From Qipengyuania huizhouensis (GTDB taxonomy: Bacteria > Pseudomonadota > Alphaproteobacteria > Sphingomonadales > Sphingomonadaceae), in the NCBI RefSeq assembly GCF_019711635.1, contig NZ_JAIGNT010000001.1, positions 186,001-250,000 of the forward strand: 64,000 bases of DNA, given 5' to 3'. Positions 16,101-25,414 of the stretch are shown piece by piece. The notes beneath the pieces were generated by a model. The model searched no databases and was not told the origin of the DNA. It saw only the letters and a list, made by a program, of their open reading frames with translations. Numbering within the stretch: the stretch's first letter is position 1; every line of letters begins with the position of its first letter. Both the position numbers and the translations under genes were made by a program.

Positions 16101-16728
16101 TGGTGAACAAGGTCAAAGGTGAAACCCCGCTCGTTCTCAGCGACGGGCGGGAGTTCACGCTGGTTCTCGATCACGAAGCCTTGCTTTCGATTGAGGAATC
16201 GACCGGCAAACCTCTCCCGCGCGTGATGGCGATGGCAGGCGAAGGGTTCATCACTTCGACTGCGGCAATCGCGCAGGCTGCATTCGCTCGCCACCATCCC
16301 GAAGTCACCCGCGCGGAAGTGGTGAAGATGGTGATGTCGGACGATAGCGATGCATTGGAAGAAGCCCTCGGCAATGCCGTTGAGGCGGCTTTTCCCGATA
16401 GCGAGAAGTCGGGAAACGGCAAAGCGCCCAAGGCAAAAACCCAACGTGGGAAGACCTCTGGGCGCAGTGGTGCGAAGTAAGCGAAGATCACGAATACTTC
16501 TGGCGAGCAACACCGCGCACGTTCGGCCTTATCGTGGGCGCACGCATGAAAGCCAAAGGCGACATGGCCGGAATGATCGGGTGGCACACCCGGAACCTTC
16601 ATTATCAGAAGAAGCTGCCGGATTTGGCGAAGTATCTGACACCGAAGAAACCCAAGACCGCCGAGAGCGGAGCGCGTGACGTTAAGCGGATGTTTGACCG
16701 CATGATCGCAAAGCAGGGAGACGCTTGA
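16100..16728 (+). CDS. Tail assembly chaperone with -1 frameshift (G/GT type)
   Basis: The zero-frame product is 126 aa (16100-16480) and has the gene-transfer-agent-like pattern SDGREFTLVLDHEALLSIEESTGKP. A run of five A (16435-16439, in GGCAAAAAC) is followed in the -1 frame by open sequence without stops to TGA 16726-16728. That frame reads NPTWEDLWAQWCEVSEDHEYFW, then RATPRTFGLIVGARM and a basic end, a typical chaperone C-terminal domain. A -1 slip would join both parts into a protein of about 209 aa. Such paired short and long products load tube subunits on the tape measure. The -1 frame has no well-placed start of its own. Confidence 0.8.
16432..16440 (+). promoter_or_regulatory. Predicted -1 ribosomal frameshift site
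   Basis: The bases GGCAAAAAC lie near the end of the zero-frame chaperone. With zero-frame codons GCA AAA ACC, slippage on the A5 run lets the lysyl-tRNA re-pair in the -1 frame. The heptamer G GCA AAA or A AAA ACC is not the perfect X XXY YYZ form, so efficiency cannot be judged by eye. The zero frame continues for another 13 codons to TAA 16478-16480. Confidence 0.6.
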
Positions 16729-18710
16729 TGGCAATGGGCGATGTGATCGCGCGTCTCGCGGTGAACCTCTCTCTGGATACTGTTGCGTTTGAGAAAGGCG
16801 CGACATCTTCCGAGAAGCGCATGAACCAGATGAAGCGCAAGTTCTCGGACTTGGGCAAGAAGATAGCCGTGGGCGCTGCTGCCATTGGTGCGTCGGTTGT
16901 CGCTATCGGTGTGAAGTTCCGCGACATGGCGCAACAGGCTATCCAGAGCGCCAAGGAAATCGAAGAGTTCGCGCAGATTTCCAACGCGGGCGTCGAAGAG
17001 TTCCAGAAGGCTGCGTTCGCTGCCCGTTCGGTTGGGATCGAAAGCGACAAGCTGGCCGACATCTACAAGGACGTAAACGACCGCATTGGTGACTTCATCG
17101 CCACCGGCGGCGGTCCTATGGCCGACTTCTTCGAGAACATCGCGCCCAAGGTTGGCGTGACTGCGGAACAGTTTGAAAAGCTATCCGGCCCGCAGGCTTT
17201 GCAGCTTTTCGTTTCCTCGCTGGAAAAGGCTGGTCTCTCGCAGCAGCAGATGACGTTCTACATGGAAGCGATGGCCAGCGATGCCACGCTGCTCATTCCG
17301 CTGATGCGCGAGAACGGCAAGGCGATGGGGGCATTCGCCGAAGAAGCGGAACGTCTCGGGCTAGTCATGTCGAGCGAAGAGATAGCAAAGGCCAAGGAAG
17401 TCGCGAACAACCTTGCTTTGCTGAATGCCCAGGTCGACGCGAAGCAGAACAAGAAGATGCTTGAGCATGCGGACTCGATCTTGAAATTCGAGGAAGGTCT
17501 TTCGACGCTCAAGCTCGCGCTGATCGACGCGGTAGTGAATGTGCAGGCTCTCGGCGCGGCAATGGATCGCGGCACGCAGGCGACGCATGAAGCACTGGTC
17601 AGCATGAAGAACACGGCGCTGAATGCGCTAACCTCGACAGGCCAGTATTTCGACAACCTTGCCTTGAGCGCCAACGCTGCGCTGCGACGGCTCTACATTA
17701 GCGTGAAGACTTGGCTACAGGATAAGCTAAATGCCGTTTGGGATTGGGTCGGCAAGAAGGTTGATTGGGTAGCCAATAAGTTCAAGTGGCTCGACGATGT
17801 AGTGGTTCGCAACTCCTACATTCCCGATATGGTTGAAAGCATCGGCGACCACATGCGCCGCCTCGATGGACTCATGGTCGATCCTGCCACGAAGGCTACG
17901 GAGAAAACCGGCGAAGCTTTTCGCAACCTTGCCAGCGACATTCGATCTATTCTTGACCGGCTTTTCCCCGAAGCCGCTCGCATCCGTAAGATGTATGAAG
18001 AGATTGCCAAGCTTGAAGCGGGAATGAAGCGCGGGCCAAATGGTGAAGCGCCATTGCTCACCGAAGACGTGGGCCTTGCGGCGATTGCTGCGGCTAGAGC
18101 CGATGCACGCGGCACCGGACGGGCAGAACCAACCGCCGGAACCGTGGCCGCTCCGGCCGGCCTCGACATCGAAGCAACCGAACGGCGCCTCGGCAAGTTC
18201 AGCGACATCACGAAGGACGTCGCTGACAAAACGAAGGTCAGCACGGTGCGCATCGCCGAGAGCTTCAAGGACATGGCGGAAAAGACGTTGCAGTCGGTTC
18301 GCGGTCTGGTCGATGCAATCAAGGGCGGCGGCTTCCTCGATATTCTCGAGAGCGCGGTCGGCCTGTTCATGAACCTCGCTGGCAGCGGCGTGTTCGGCAA
18401 GGGACTGGCTGGCAAGGTCAATTCTGTTCCCGGCTATGCGACCGGCACCAACTCGGCGGCGCGTGGATGGGCTTGGGTCGGTGAGCGCGGGCCGGAACTG
18501 GTCAAGTTCAATGGCGGCGAGCGGGTTCTGAATAACAGCGACAGCATGAAGGCTAGTGGCGGACGGCAACGTGTCGAGATCATCCCCTCGCCTTACTTTG
18601 ACGTAGTGGTTGACGGCCGCGTCCAGCGCGCAGCACCGGCCATCGCCCAAGGCGGCGCGCAACTCGCAGGGCAACAGATGCAGTTCCAACGCTCGCGGCG
18701 GCTCGCATGA
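16728..18710 (+). CDS. Tail tape measure protein
   Basis: A 660-aa protein directly after the chaperone, the usual place and the longest tail-module frame apart from the tip protein. It is mostly helical, with an early hydrophobic stretch (KKIAVGAAAIGASVVAIGV, about 45-63) and a second near the C-terminus (DILESAVGLFMNLAGSGVFG), and a C-terminal segment GTNSAARGWAWVGERGPELVKFNGGERVLN that is the hallmark of tape measures. Its length sets tail length, predicting a tail of roughly 100 nm. ATG 16728 overlaps the chaperone stop. Confidence 0.93.
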   Translation: MAMGDVIARLAVNLSLDTVAFEKGATSSEKRMNQMKRKFSDLGKKIAVGAAAIGASVVAIGVKFRDMAQQAIQSAKEIEEFAQISNAGVEEFQKAAFAARSVGIESDKLADIYKDVNDRIGDFIATGGGPMADFFENIAPKVGVTAEQFEKLSGPQALQLFVSSLEKAGLSQQQMTFYMEAMASDATLLIPLMRENGKAMGAFAEEAERLGLVMSSEEIAKAKEVANNLALLNAQVDAKQNKKMLEHADSILKFEEGLSTLKLALIDAVVNVQALGAAMDRGTQATHEALVSMKNTALNALTSTGQYFDNLALSANAALRRLYISVKTWLQDKLNAVWDWVGKKVDWVANKFKWLDDVVVRNSYIPDMVESIGDHMRRLDGLMVDPATKATEKTGEAFRNLASDIRSILDRLFPEAARIRKMYEEIAKLEAGMKRGPNGEAPLLTEDVGLAAIAAARADARGTGRAEPTAGTVAAPAGLDIEATERRLGKFSDITKDVADKTKVSTVRIAESFKDMAEKTLQSVRGLVDAIKGGGFLDILESAVGLFMNLAGSGVFGKGLAGKVNSVPGYATGTNSAARGWAWVGERGPELVKFNGGERVLNNSDSMKASGGRQRVEIIPSPYFDVVVDGRVQRAAPAIAQGGAQLAGQQMQFQRSRRLA

Positions 18711-19288
18711 TCGAACTACCCGCATCCCCCGCGCCGAACGGGATGGAACCTGCGCTGCTCGACTATGGCATGGTCCAGCGCGGCGCGTCGTCAATCCGGG
18801 TCAATCGCCCGGGCAATCGCTATCGCATCGCGTTCAGCTATCCGCCTATGCAGCCGGACAAGGCGCGCACGTTCACCGGACGGCTGACGCGGGCGAAGCG
18901 CGACGGGGTGAAAATCACCCTGCCGCTGATCGTGCCACAGGGCTCACCCGGCGCAACGGTGGTGGATGGTGCAGGACAGGCTGGCACATCGCTGGCCGTG
19001 CGCGGATTCAACGCTGGCTATCCGGCGAAGGAAGGCTTCTGGCTGACGGTCGTGGATGCGAATGGCGTCGGCTATCTGCACCAGATCACCGAGACGGTTC
19101 GCGCCGATGCGGGCGGTCTAGCCACTCTGACTGTTGAACCGCCACTGCGTGCGCCCTTAGCGGACGGTGACACTGTGGAACTGGCCGCGCCTTGGATCGA
19201 AGGATTCGTCGACGGCGATGAATGGGGCTGGTCGGTTCCGGTCAATCGCCTCGTCTCGGTCGGGTTTTCGGTGGAGGAATACGCGTGA
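18707..19288 (+). CDS. Distal tail protein-like component
   Basis: A 193-aa beta-rich protein following the tape measure. It begins with ELPASPAPNGMEPALLDYGMV and contains RIAFSYPPMQPDKARTFTGRL and WIEGFVDGDEWGWSVPV, typical of the phage protein that starts the tail tip in this type of siphophage (DUF2460-equivalent position). It probably forms the ring joining tube and hub. The family name is not certain. ATGA overlap upstream and GTGA overlap downstream. Confidence 0.72.
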   Translation: MIELPASPAPNGMEPALLDYGMVQRGASSIRVNRPGNRYRIAFSYPPMQPDKARTFTGRLTRAKRDGVKITLPLIVPQGSPGATVVDGAGQAGTSLAVRGFNAGYPAKEGFWLTVVDANGVGYLHQITETVRADAGGLATLTVEPPLRAPLADGDTVELAAPWIEGFVDGDEWGWSVPVNRLVSVGFSVEEYA

Positions 19289-19500
19289 ACTGGAATTATC
19301 ACATCAACCAAAAATGTTCGCCCGCAGTAATGGACGCGGCTGCGAGAAAGCTTGGCGCACCGGACCATAAGGCGTTTCTATCCTCTGCGCCGAGGTCGCT
19401 CAAATGTGCGTTCAAGTCAGTATGCGAACTTATAGCGAAGCATGAGCCTCCCGAGGGATCACCAGAAGCTGAGACTCTGCGGAACAGAGTCCACGTCTGA
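19285..19500 (+). CDS. 71-aa protein of unknown function in the tail operon
   Basis: The GTG at 19285 overlaps the upstream stop (GTGA), and the stop overlaps the next ATG, so the gene is embedded in the operon. The product is basic and helical (SPAVMDAAARKLGAPDHKAF, LKCAFKSVCELIAKHEPPEGS) and includes three Cys. It has no resemblance to structural tail proteins, and the local base composition is slightly more AT-rich than its neighbours. It may be a late-acquired accessory gene. Function unknown. Confidence 0.6.
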   Translation: MNWNYHINQKCSPAVMDAAARKLGAPDHKAFLSSAPRSLKCAFKSVCELIAKHEPPEGSPEAETLRNRVHV

Positions 19501-20108
19501 TGAACCAAGTCGCCCTCACCGGCCTAGTCCAGATTGACTTGCCGGAAAGAACGCTGCGCTATTGCGACGGCGGGTTCTTCGAGTTCGGCGGTGAGGCTTT
19601 CCGGTCGAGGGACGATACGTTCGGGACAATCGGTTCTCTACAGGCAATGAGCGAAGGTGTGGGCGATGTCGTGCCTGCGCTGCAAATGACGCTGCTACCG
19701 GCGGGCGATGCCGCTGCGGCGGACCTTTCGAAGCCGGGCCACCAGACAAGCCGGGTGCGCTTCTGGATTGCGGAGTTCGATCCTGCGACGGGTGTGATCG
19801 GTTCTGCCGAAGTCATGTTCGACGGGCAGATCGACCAGACAATCCTGACGGTTGGCAAGGGCACCAAGACACTGGACGTTTCGGTGGTCAGCCTCGCGGA
19901 GCGTCTGTTCGAAGGCAACATCGGCAACACGCTCAATCCGACCTGGCACAAGTCGGTCTGGCCGGGGGAAACGGGGCACGACAACGCGACTGGGCTTTCG
20001 AAGCCGGTTGCATGGGGTGTGGAATCACCTCGCGTAGGGACGACAGGGCGCGGTTCTTACAATGATGGCAGCGGTCCCGTCGGCGCGCGCGATCTGAGGG
20101 CCTATTGA
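19500..20108 (+). CDS. Baseplate/tail hub protein
   Basis: A 202-aa beta-rich protein between the distal tail protein and the DUF6950-like gene, where the hub is expected. Its sequence VRFWIAEFDPATGVIGSAEVMFDGQIDQ followed by LDVSVVSLAERLFEGN and WHKSVWPGETGHDNATG matches the style of siphophage hub components, including the HxxxWPGExG element. The exact Pfam family is uncertain. Start and stop both overlap neighbours. Confidence 0.7.
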   Translation: MNQVALTGLVQIDLPERTLRYCDGGFFEFGGEAFRSRDDTFGTIGSLQAMSEGVGDVVPALQMTLLPAGDAAAADLSKPGHQTSRVRFWIAEFDPATGVIGSAEVMFDGQIDQTILTVGKGTKTLDVSVVSLAERLFEGNIGNTLNPTWHKSVWPGETGHDNATGLSKPVAWGVESPRVGTTGRGSYNDGSGPVGARDLRAY

Positions 20109-20521
20109 TGGAACTGGAACGCCGCCGGATTGCAACGGAAAAGACACTGAAGCGGTATCAGGGGAAGGTGTTCGACTGGTCGAAGGGGATTACCTGCGTT
20201 CACTTGGCGCGCTTCCACCTGCGCAACATGGGTCACAAGCCCGAGACGCTTCCGCGCTTTCGGTCGGCGCTTGGTGCGAAGAAGGCATTGAAAGAACAGG
20301 GATGGGCGTCGGTGGCGGATATGCTCGACAGCATGATGCCGCGTATCGCTCCGGCGCAAATGATGCTGGGCGATCTGGCGATCGTGCCGGGTGAAGGCGG
20401 CATGGATGCGATATTCGTCTGTGCTGGTCCGCTCAAGGTGTTCGGGTGGCGCGAGGATCAACCGAAGATGGTCATTCTCGACATCGGGCTGGATGAACTC
20501 ACCGGGGCGTGGAGGGTCTGA
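20108..20521 (+). CDS. DUF6950 / NlpC-P60-like tail protein
   Basis: A 137-aa protein with the pattern of the DUF6950 family, a shortened NlpC/P60-type fold: a Cys in FDWSKGITCVHLARFHL, the helix GAKKALKEQGWASVADML, and a closing GDLAIVPGEGGMDAIFVCAGPL ... GAWRV. In tail modules these take the place of the peptidoglycan hydrolase used at DNA entry. The nucleophile Cys is at about residue 35. A clear catalytic His is not obvious, so it may be structural. ATG 20108 overlaps the upstream stop. Confidence 0.68.
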   Translation: MELERRRIATEKTLKRYQGKVFDWSKGITCVHLARFHLRNMGHKPETLPRFRSALGAKKALKEQGWASVADMLDSMMPRIAPAQMMLGDLAIVPGEGGMDAIFVCAGPLKVFGWREDQPKMVILDIGLDELTGAWRV

Positions 20522-22743
20522 TGGCGAAGGCAGTCCGCTCCGTAGGTCGTGTGGTCGGTGCGATAGCATCAATCGCGGCCATGATACCGGGTCCGCATCA
20601 GCCCATTGCCGCTCTGGTCGCTGTCGGCGCTCAGGTTGCTACAATGGGCGCGCAGGCGCTCATCAAACCTCCCCCGGCGCGGGGTTCGGTATCGCAAATC
20701 CTGATACAACCAGACGCGCCTCAACCTTACATCATGGGCGAAGGCTATTTTGCAGGCGTATTGCGACACGACACTGGATATGGCGCGACCCTTGATGACG
20801 TCCCCAATCCTTATCGCGGAATGGTGGTGGTTTATTCAGGGGGAGGCCCGATCGAGAGCATCACTCCGCAAGTTGATTTCGCCGCCGTTTCAAGCTGGTA
20901 TGATGGTTTTCTCTACACTGACACTCAACTAGGGGCTTGCCCGGAACCGGGCGCGCTAACGCCCAACTTTTCTGGAATGCCCGGATGGGGGGCGAGCGCC
21001 AAGTTATCAGGCCAAGCAGCCATTCTCTACAATCTGAAATTCGACAAGGACGGCAAGCGGTTCGCCAGCGGTGTTCCGTTGCTCGGCGCCTATGGCCAGT
21101 GGGTCAAGGTTTACGATCCACGTCTCGATGACACGCAGCCGGGTGGAGTTGGAGCGCACAGACTCGGCGACGAGACGACTTACGAATACAGCGCCAACCC
21201 TGCCCTGCACGCGGGCACCTATGCCTATGGCCGCTACCAGAACGGCAAACGCACTATCGGCATGGGCCTACCCGCAGACGGGATCGACTGGGCAACCGTA
21301 GCAGCCTGGGCGAACGTCTGCGATGCAAATGGCTGGACGATATTCCTGCCGGTCTTCGAACCCGGCGACCGCTGGGCCAACCTGAAAGACATCTGCTTCG
21401 CGGGCGGGGCCGAACCGGTCGCAGGCGGCAAGCTGACGTTCAAATATTCCGCGCCGGTCGTGGCGCTCGACACGATCACGGCAGACGACCTGACCGACGA
21501 CAACCGCTCGATCACCGGGATGCAGCCGTTCCGCGACCGCATCAACACGGTCATCCCGAAATATCGCAGCCCGAACCACAACTGGGAGATGGTGGACGCC
21601 GAGCCGGTGGTGAATGCCACCTTCCTGACCGAGGACGGCGAAGAGAAGCGCGAAGTCTGGCCGTTCAATGGTGTGAAGAATGCCACGCAGGCCTCGCAGC
21701 TTGCCGCCTATCGTATGCGAGACAGCCGCGAACTGCCCTTCACGGTGACATGCAAGCCGCACATGCGCTTTTACCGTCCCGGCGAATGCCTGCACATCAC
21801 CGACGAAGAATTGGGCCTCGACATCACGGCGATCATCTTGCGGCGTCAGATCGATCCGGCGACGATGAAGGTCACCTTCGAGATGATAACCGAGACGGCA
21901 GCCAAGCACGCCTATTGTCTCGGGCTGACCGGTGTTGCGCCGCCTACGCCTGCGGTCGGACAGACTGCGCAGGAACGCGACGAACTGGCGGCGGCTGCAA
22001 ACGGCGATGCAACTCCGCAAATCGTCGGACCTACGTCCAAGGTGGTTGAAGCCAAGACGAACGGCGATGCGGTGGATGGCGAATTGCCCTTCACTACAAG
22101 TTTCTCACTGCTCTATCGCGGCACGGATCGCACTACGGATGCGGCTTGGTCAGTCAATGTGGATAGCGGCACGATCACGCTCTCCATCGGCGCGGCAACG
22201 GGACAAGTCACGGTCACGGCGATGGATAGCCTGCTGGCTAGCTACACGGTCACAGCGACTATTGACGGGCGCGAGACGAAGTTCGTGCACCAAGTCGCCA
22301 AGCGTCTTGCGGGCGTGGACATCAATACCGGCACGGGCGGATCGAGTTCGGCGGATAACAGCTTCAATTCGTTCAGTTCGACAAGCTACGTGGTCGTCAC
22401 CGATGTGATGAACATGCAGACCGGCACGGCGGGCGAAGTGGACTTGTCTGCGCCGCTCACAATCAAGGTCGGTTCGGGTTCGCCAACGGGTTCCTATTCC
22501 GCAACCCTGCAATGGGAGCAGGACATCGGCGGCACATGGACGGCGGTGGGATCGGCGCACGTTTCGGGCAATACACAGCGCGAACCGGACGGCACGGTCA
22601 TTCCGGCATCGGCGTCCGCAAACGAAACGCTCACCGGCCTGACTGCCTCGACTGCTTACAGTTTCCGCCTCACCGCCAAGGCAAACGCGGGCGATGGCGT
22701 GACGCGCTTCCTCTCCGGCACGGCCAGCGCGACCGGCTCATAA
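20521..22743 (+). CDS. Tail tip attachment protein (J-like)
   Basis: A 740-aa protein, the largest in the tail module. The N-terminal 60 residues are hydrophobic (VVGAIASIAAMIPGPHQPIA, VGAQVATMGAQALI), as in tip proteins that contact the tape measure. The middle holds the J-like hub domains (WATVAAWANVCDANGWTIFLP, RQIDPATMKVTFEMITE). The C-terminal third has an Ig-like repeat (GTITLSIGAATGQVTVTAMDS) and a fibronectin-III-like domain ending SAYSFRLTAKANAGDG-style. It should bind the host receptor. ATG 20521 in a TGATG overlap is preferred to GTG 20509. Confidence 0.8.
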   Translation: MAKAVRSVGRVVGAIASIAAMIPGPHQPIAALVAVGAQVATMGAQALIKPPPARGSVSQILIQPDAPQPYIMGEGYFAGVLRHDTGYGATLDDVPNPYRGMVVVYSGGGPIESITPQVDFAAVSSWYDGFLYTDTQLGACPEPGALTPNFSGMPGWGASAKLSGQAAILYNLKFDKDGKRFASGVPLLGAYGQWVKVYDPRLDDTQPGGVGAHRLGDETTYEYSANPALHAGTYAYGRYQNGKRTIGMGLPADGIDWATVAAWANVCDANGWTIFLPVFEPGDRWANLKDICFAGGAEPVAGGKLTFKYSAPVVALDTITADDLTDDNRSITGMQPFRDRINTVIPKYRSPNHNWEMVDAEPVVNATFLTEDGEEKREVWPFNGVKNATQASQLAAYRMRDSRELPFTVTCKPHMRFYRPGECLHITDEELGLDITAIILRRQIDPATMKVTFEMITETAAKHAYCLGLTGVAPPTPAVGQTAQERDELAAAANGDATPQIVGPTSKVVEAKTNGDAVDGELPFTTSFSLLYRGTDRTTDAAWSVNVDSGTITLSIGAATGQVTVTAMDSLLASYTVTATIDGRETKFVHQVAKRLAGVDINTGTGGSSSADNSFNSFSSTSYVVVTDVMNMQTGTAGEVDLSAPLTIKVGSGSPTGSYSATLQWEQDIGGTWTAVGSAHVSGNTQREPDGTVIPASASANETLTGLTASTAYSFRLTAKANAGDGVTRFLSGTASATGS

Positions 22744-22756
22744 CAAGGAAAACCCA

Positions 22757-23140
22757 ATGGAAACCCAGCACAGTGACTGGCTGCGGCAACTCGCTGCAGA
22801 CGGTAAGGGCGGCGTGGCGCTGCCGAGCATCACACGCGGCGAGGCCTACGAGACGAGCTTCACACTGCCGCTCGATGCATCGGCTGACACGTTCACGGCT
22901 GCGCTGGGGATCGCGCCCGATGCAGCCCCTCTTGCGACATTCACCGTGACCGTGGGTGCGTTCGATGGCGAATACACGACCATCACACTCGCCCTGCCCG
23001 AAACAACGGTCGACACCTTGCCAACGGACGCAGACGCGAACGGCCTGACCGAACTTGTCTATTCGGTGCAGCGCACGCCCTCGGGCGGAACCGAAAGCCG
23101 CCTGTTCGCAGGCAATGTCTTCATCAGCGGGGAGGTCTGA
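22757..23140 (+). CDS. Tail-associated beta protein
   Basis: A 127-aa protein with AAGGAAA upstream. The sequence is a single beta-sandwich type domain rich in Thr and Ala (TRGEAYETSFTLPLDASADTF, DGEYTTITLALPETTV, ELVYSVQRTPSGGTESRLF). Similar small proteins sit between the tip protein and the fibre in alphaproteobacterial phages. No catalytic motif is visible; it is probably a connecting or fibre-attachment protein. Confidence 0.6.
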   Translation: METQHSDWLRQLAADGKGGVALPSITRGEAYETSFTLPLDASADTFTAALGIAPDAAPLATFTVTVGAFDGEYTTITLALPETTVDTLPTDADANGLTELVYSVQRTPSGGTESRLFAGNVFISGEV

Positions 23141-23143
23141 GTG

Positions 23144-24694
23144 ATGGCCGATTTCGCAATTCGCATCAACGGTGAGCCTATTCGCGTGAACCTGGGCAAT
23201 TCCACCGAAATCTCGACCCGCGCGGCCAATAAGGCCATCGCTGCACAAGCAGGCGCCGAAGCTGCACGCGACGATGCGCTGGCTGCGAACTACGCGGACC
23301 TGAGCACCCCCGACGCATTCGACTTCACCATTCAAGATGAGAGCGGCGAAGCCGTTGCGGGTGTCCGCACATCGGACAAGGCCTTCGTCGCGAAGAAGGG
23401 GGCCTTCGATGCCGTAGAGACGGGAAGCATCCTGTTAAACGGTGAACCATTCATCACCAATCCCGAGGACCTTCTGTCCGGCGACTTCCGCTACAACCTG
23501 GAATTACTGCCGATCTACGGCCAGTCGCTGTCCTTGGGGGCAAAGTCGACGCCGAATATCACGACGGAGCAGATATATGATAGCGTGATGTTTCAGGGTG
23601 GGCTTTCCACTACCCATCCCGACAATGCCCTGTCGTTCTACGCCGCGCTGGTCCCTGCCGTTGCTGCGACCCCTGCCGACAGCAGCGTTTATGGTGAAGT
23701 TCCGGTGTTGGGCGCTGCCGATATGGTCAAGGAACGCATCAGTAGCGTTTCAGGACTAAGCTACACCGATCAGAATTTCCGCCTGCTTCTCAACGCCCCC
23801 GGCGAGGGAGGTCTGGCGATCGAGGATTTGGACAATCCCTCAACCTATTACAGCCAGTTCACTTCCGCGATTACAGCCGGATATAGCCGCGCGCAAGCGA
23901 ACAACGAAACCTTCGGATGCCGCGCCATGCTGCTGGTCCACGGCGAGCAGGACAATTCGGACGGAACGCCGGTTGCGACGGTAAAAACCGAGATCGAGAC
24001 GCTGCGCAGCGATCTGGAAGCCCATATTCAGGCTACCACCGGACAGGCGGACACGCTGCAAATTATCTCAAACCAGACCCAGCGATACTTCAACACCACC
24101 GGACGGGGGCCGTTCTGGCAGCAAGCCGTGCTGGAATTGCAGCAGGACGATCCGAACTTCCATGTTGCCTGCCCGATGTATCAATTCCAATACGCCGATA
24201 CGGTCCATCTCACCGCCGAGAGTTCGCGATGGATGGGGGCCTATCTCGGGCTTTGCTATTCGAGGGTTGTGTTGTTCGGTGAAGAATGGTCGCCGGTGCG
24301 CCCGCTTTCTTCGGTGAGGCAAGGGCAAATCCTTGAGGTCAAGTTCCACGTCCCTGCAAAACCATTGGTCATAGATACGGTTAGGGTGCCGAGCGTTGCC
24401 AATAACGGTTTTACCCTGTTCGGGGCGGACGGAGTTACCCCCATCACGATCAACTCCGTCGAAGTAAGTAACCCCGATACCGTCCGCATTATAGCGGCCT
24501 CGACGATTCCGGCAGGGGCTGTGCTGAAATACGCGATCGACAATGGGGATGGCGGGACGCTGTCCTGCGGTCCAACCGGCCCGCGCGGCAATTTGCGCGA
24601 CAGCCAGGGCGATCAAATCGTGTTCGATCCGAACGGGACCGCCAACCCGCTCCACAACTGGTGCCTCATGGTGCCTTCTTTCGTCATCTCTTGA
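23144..24694 (+). CDS. Tail spike/fibre with SGNH-hydrolase-like domain
   Basis: A 516-aa protein. Residues 1-100 form an attachment and helical neck region. From about 120 it looks like an SGNH/sialate O-acetylesterase-type hydrolase: the nucleophile block IYGQSLSLG with Ser about 128, a LLVHGEQDNSDG block (like the HQGESD block of such esterases) near 265-273, and DTVHLTAESSRWMG with Asp about 352 and His about 355. The last 120 residues are beta-rich. It may deacetylate surface polysaccharide during adsorption. ATG 23144 follows a GTG at 23141, either of which could start. Confidence 0.72.
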   Translation: MADFAIRINGEPIRVNLGNSTEISTRAANKAIAAQAGAEAARDDALAANYADLSTPDAFDFTIQDESGEAVAGVRTSDKAFVAKKGAFDAVETGSILLNGEPFITNPEDLLSGDFRYNLELLPIYGQSLSLGAKSTPNITTEQIYDSVMFQGGLSTTHPDNALSFYAALVPAVAATPADSSVYGEVPVLGAADMVKERISSVSGLSYTDQNFRLLLNAPGEGGLAIEDLDNPSTYYSQFTSAITAGYSRAQANNETFGCRAMLLVHGEQDNSDGTPVATVKTEIETLRSDLEAHIQATTGQADTLQIISNQTQRYFNTTGRGPFWQQAVLELQQDDPNFHVACPMYQFQYADTVHLTAESSRWMGAYLGLCYSRVVLFGEEWSPVRPLSSVRQGQILEVKFHVPAKPLVIDTVRVPSVANNGFTLFGADGVTPITINSVEVSNPDTVRIIAASTIPAGAVLKYAIDNGDGGTLSCGPTGPRGNLRDSQGDQIVFDPNGTANPLHNWCLMVPSFVIS

Positions 24695-24703
24695 GGGGTT
24701 GTC

Positions 24704-25414
24704 ATGTCACTAGCAATCGTCGTTCCCGATGTAGATTTTTCCGCAGCATCCATCGCGTCGAAGTTCCCCTTTTCCGCCGATATAAGAGGTTACTGGCTGT
24801 TCGGCACGGACGCGCTCGCAAGTCAGGAGAATCTGGTTACGGGCGAGGCGGATTCCTTTACCGGCTCCCCTACATTCACCAGCAACAGCGCCAATCTCGG
24901 AGCGCCCGCAGGGCTGGCCACCGGCATTCAATTCGATGGCCCCTACACTATGGTCTATGTAGGCACTCTGCCGATTGTGGCGGGTCAAGTCGCTGCCCTG
25001 ATGGGTTTCTACCCGACCGCAGGTGGGACAGGCATCGAAGCCATATTCAATTACGATGCTTCAATTCGGCACACCAACGCCGGATCGACAAGCGGGACAC
25101 TTTCGCGGACGCTGGCGAGCGACGGCACCATGTCGGGAGTTCGCGCCGTAATCGCCACATTTGATCTGGAAACTTGCGCCCTGCATGTGAAGGATGGGAA
25201 CAATCTGCTTTCGGTTACCTTCCCTCGCGCAGGGTCGAACATCCAACCCTACCCCATGCTGGTCGGGGGGCGCACCTCCGACACTCTGACGGCAGGCTTC
25301 GATGCGAACGCTGCAATGGTTTTCGATCGCGCCCTCACGCTTTCGGAGATTGAGGGTGAGATTTTGCCATATCTCATCTCCGCTATGGCTAACCGGGGGG
25401 TGACGCTGGCATGA
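24704..25414 (+). CDS. LamG-like tail protein
   Basis: A 236-aa protein with the jelly-roll pattern of concanavalin/LamG domains: IRGYWLFGTDA, ATGIQFDGPYTMVYVGTLP, RAVIATFDLETCALHVKDGNN and the closing element AAMVFDRALTLSEIEGEILPYL, which is the typical last strand of such domains. It likely binds carbohydrate as part of the tail fibre. It follows the SGNH protein by nine bases and overlaps the next small gene (ATGA). Confidence 0.68.
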   Translation: MSLAIVVPDVDFSAASIASKFPFSADIRGYWLFGTDALASQENLVTGEADSFTGSPTFTSNSANLGAPAGLATGIQFDGPYTMVYVGTLPIVAGQVAALMGFYPTAGGTGIEAIFNYDASIRHTNAGSTSGTLSRTLASDGTMSGVRAVIATFDLETCALHVKDGNNLLSVTFPRAGSNIQPYPMLVGGRTSDTLTAGFDANAAMVFDRALTLSEIEGEILPYLISAMANRGVTLA

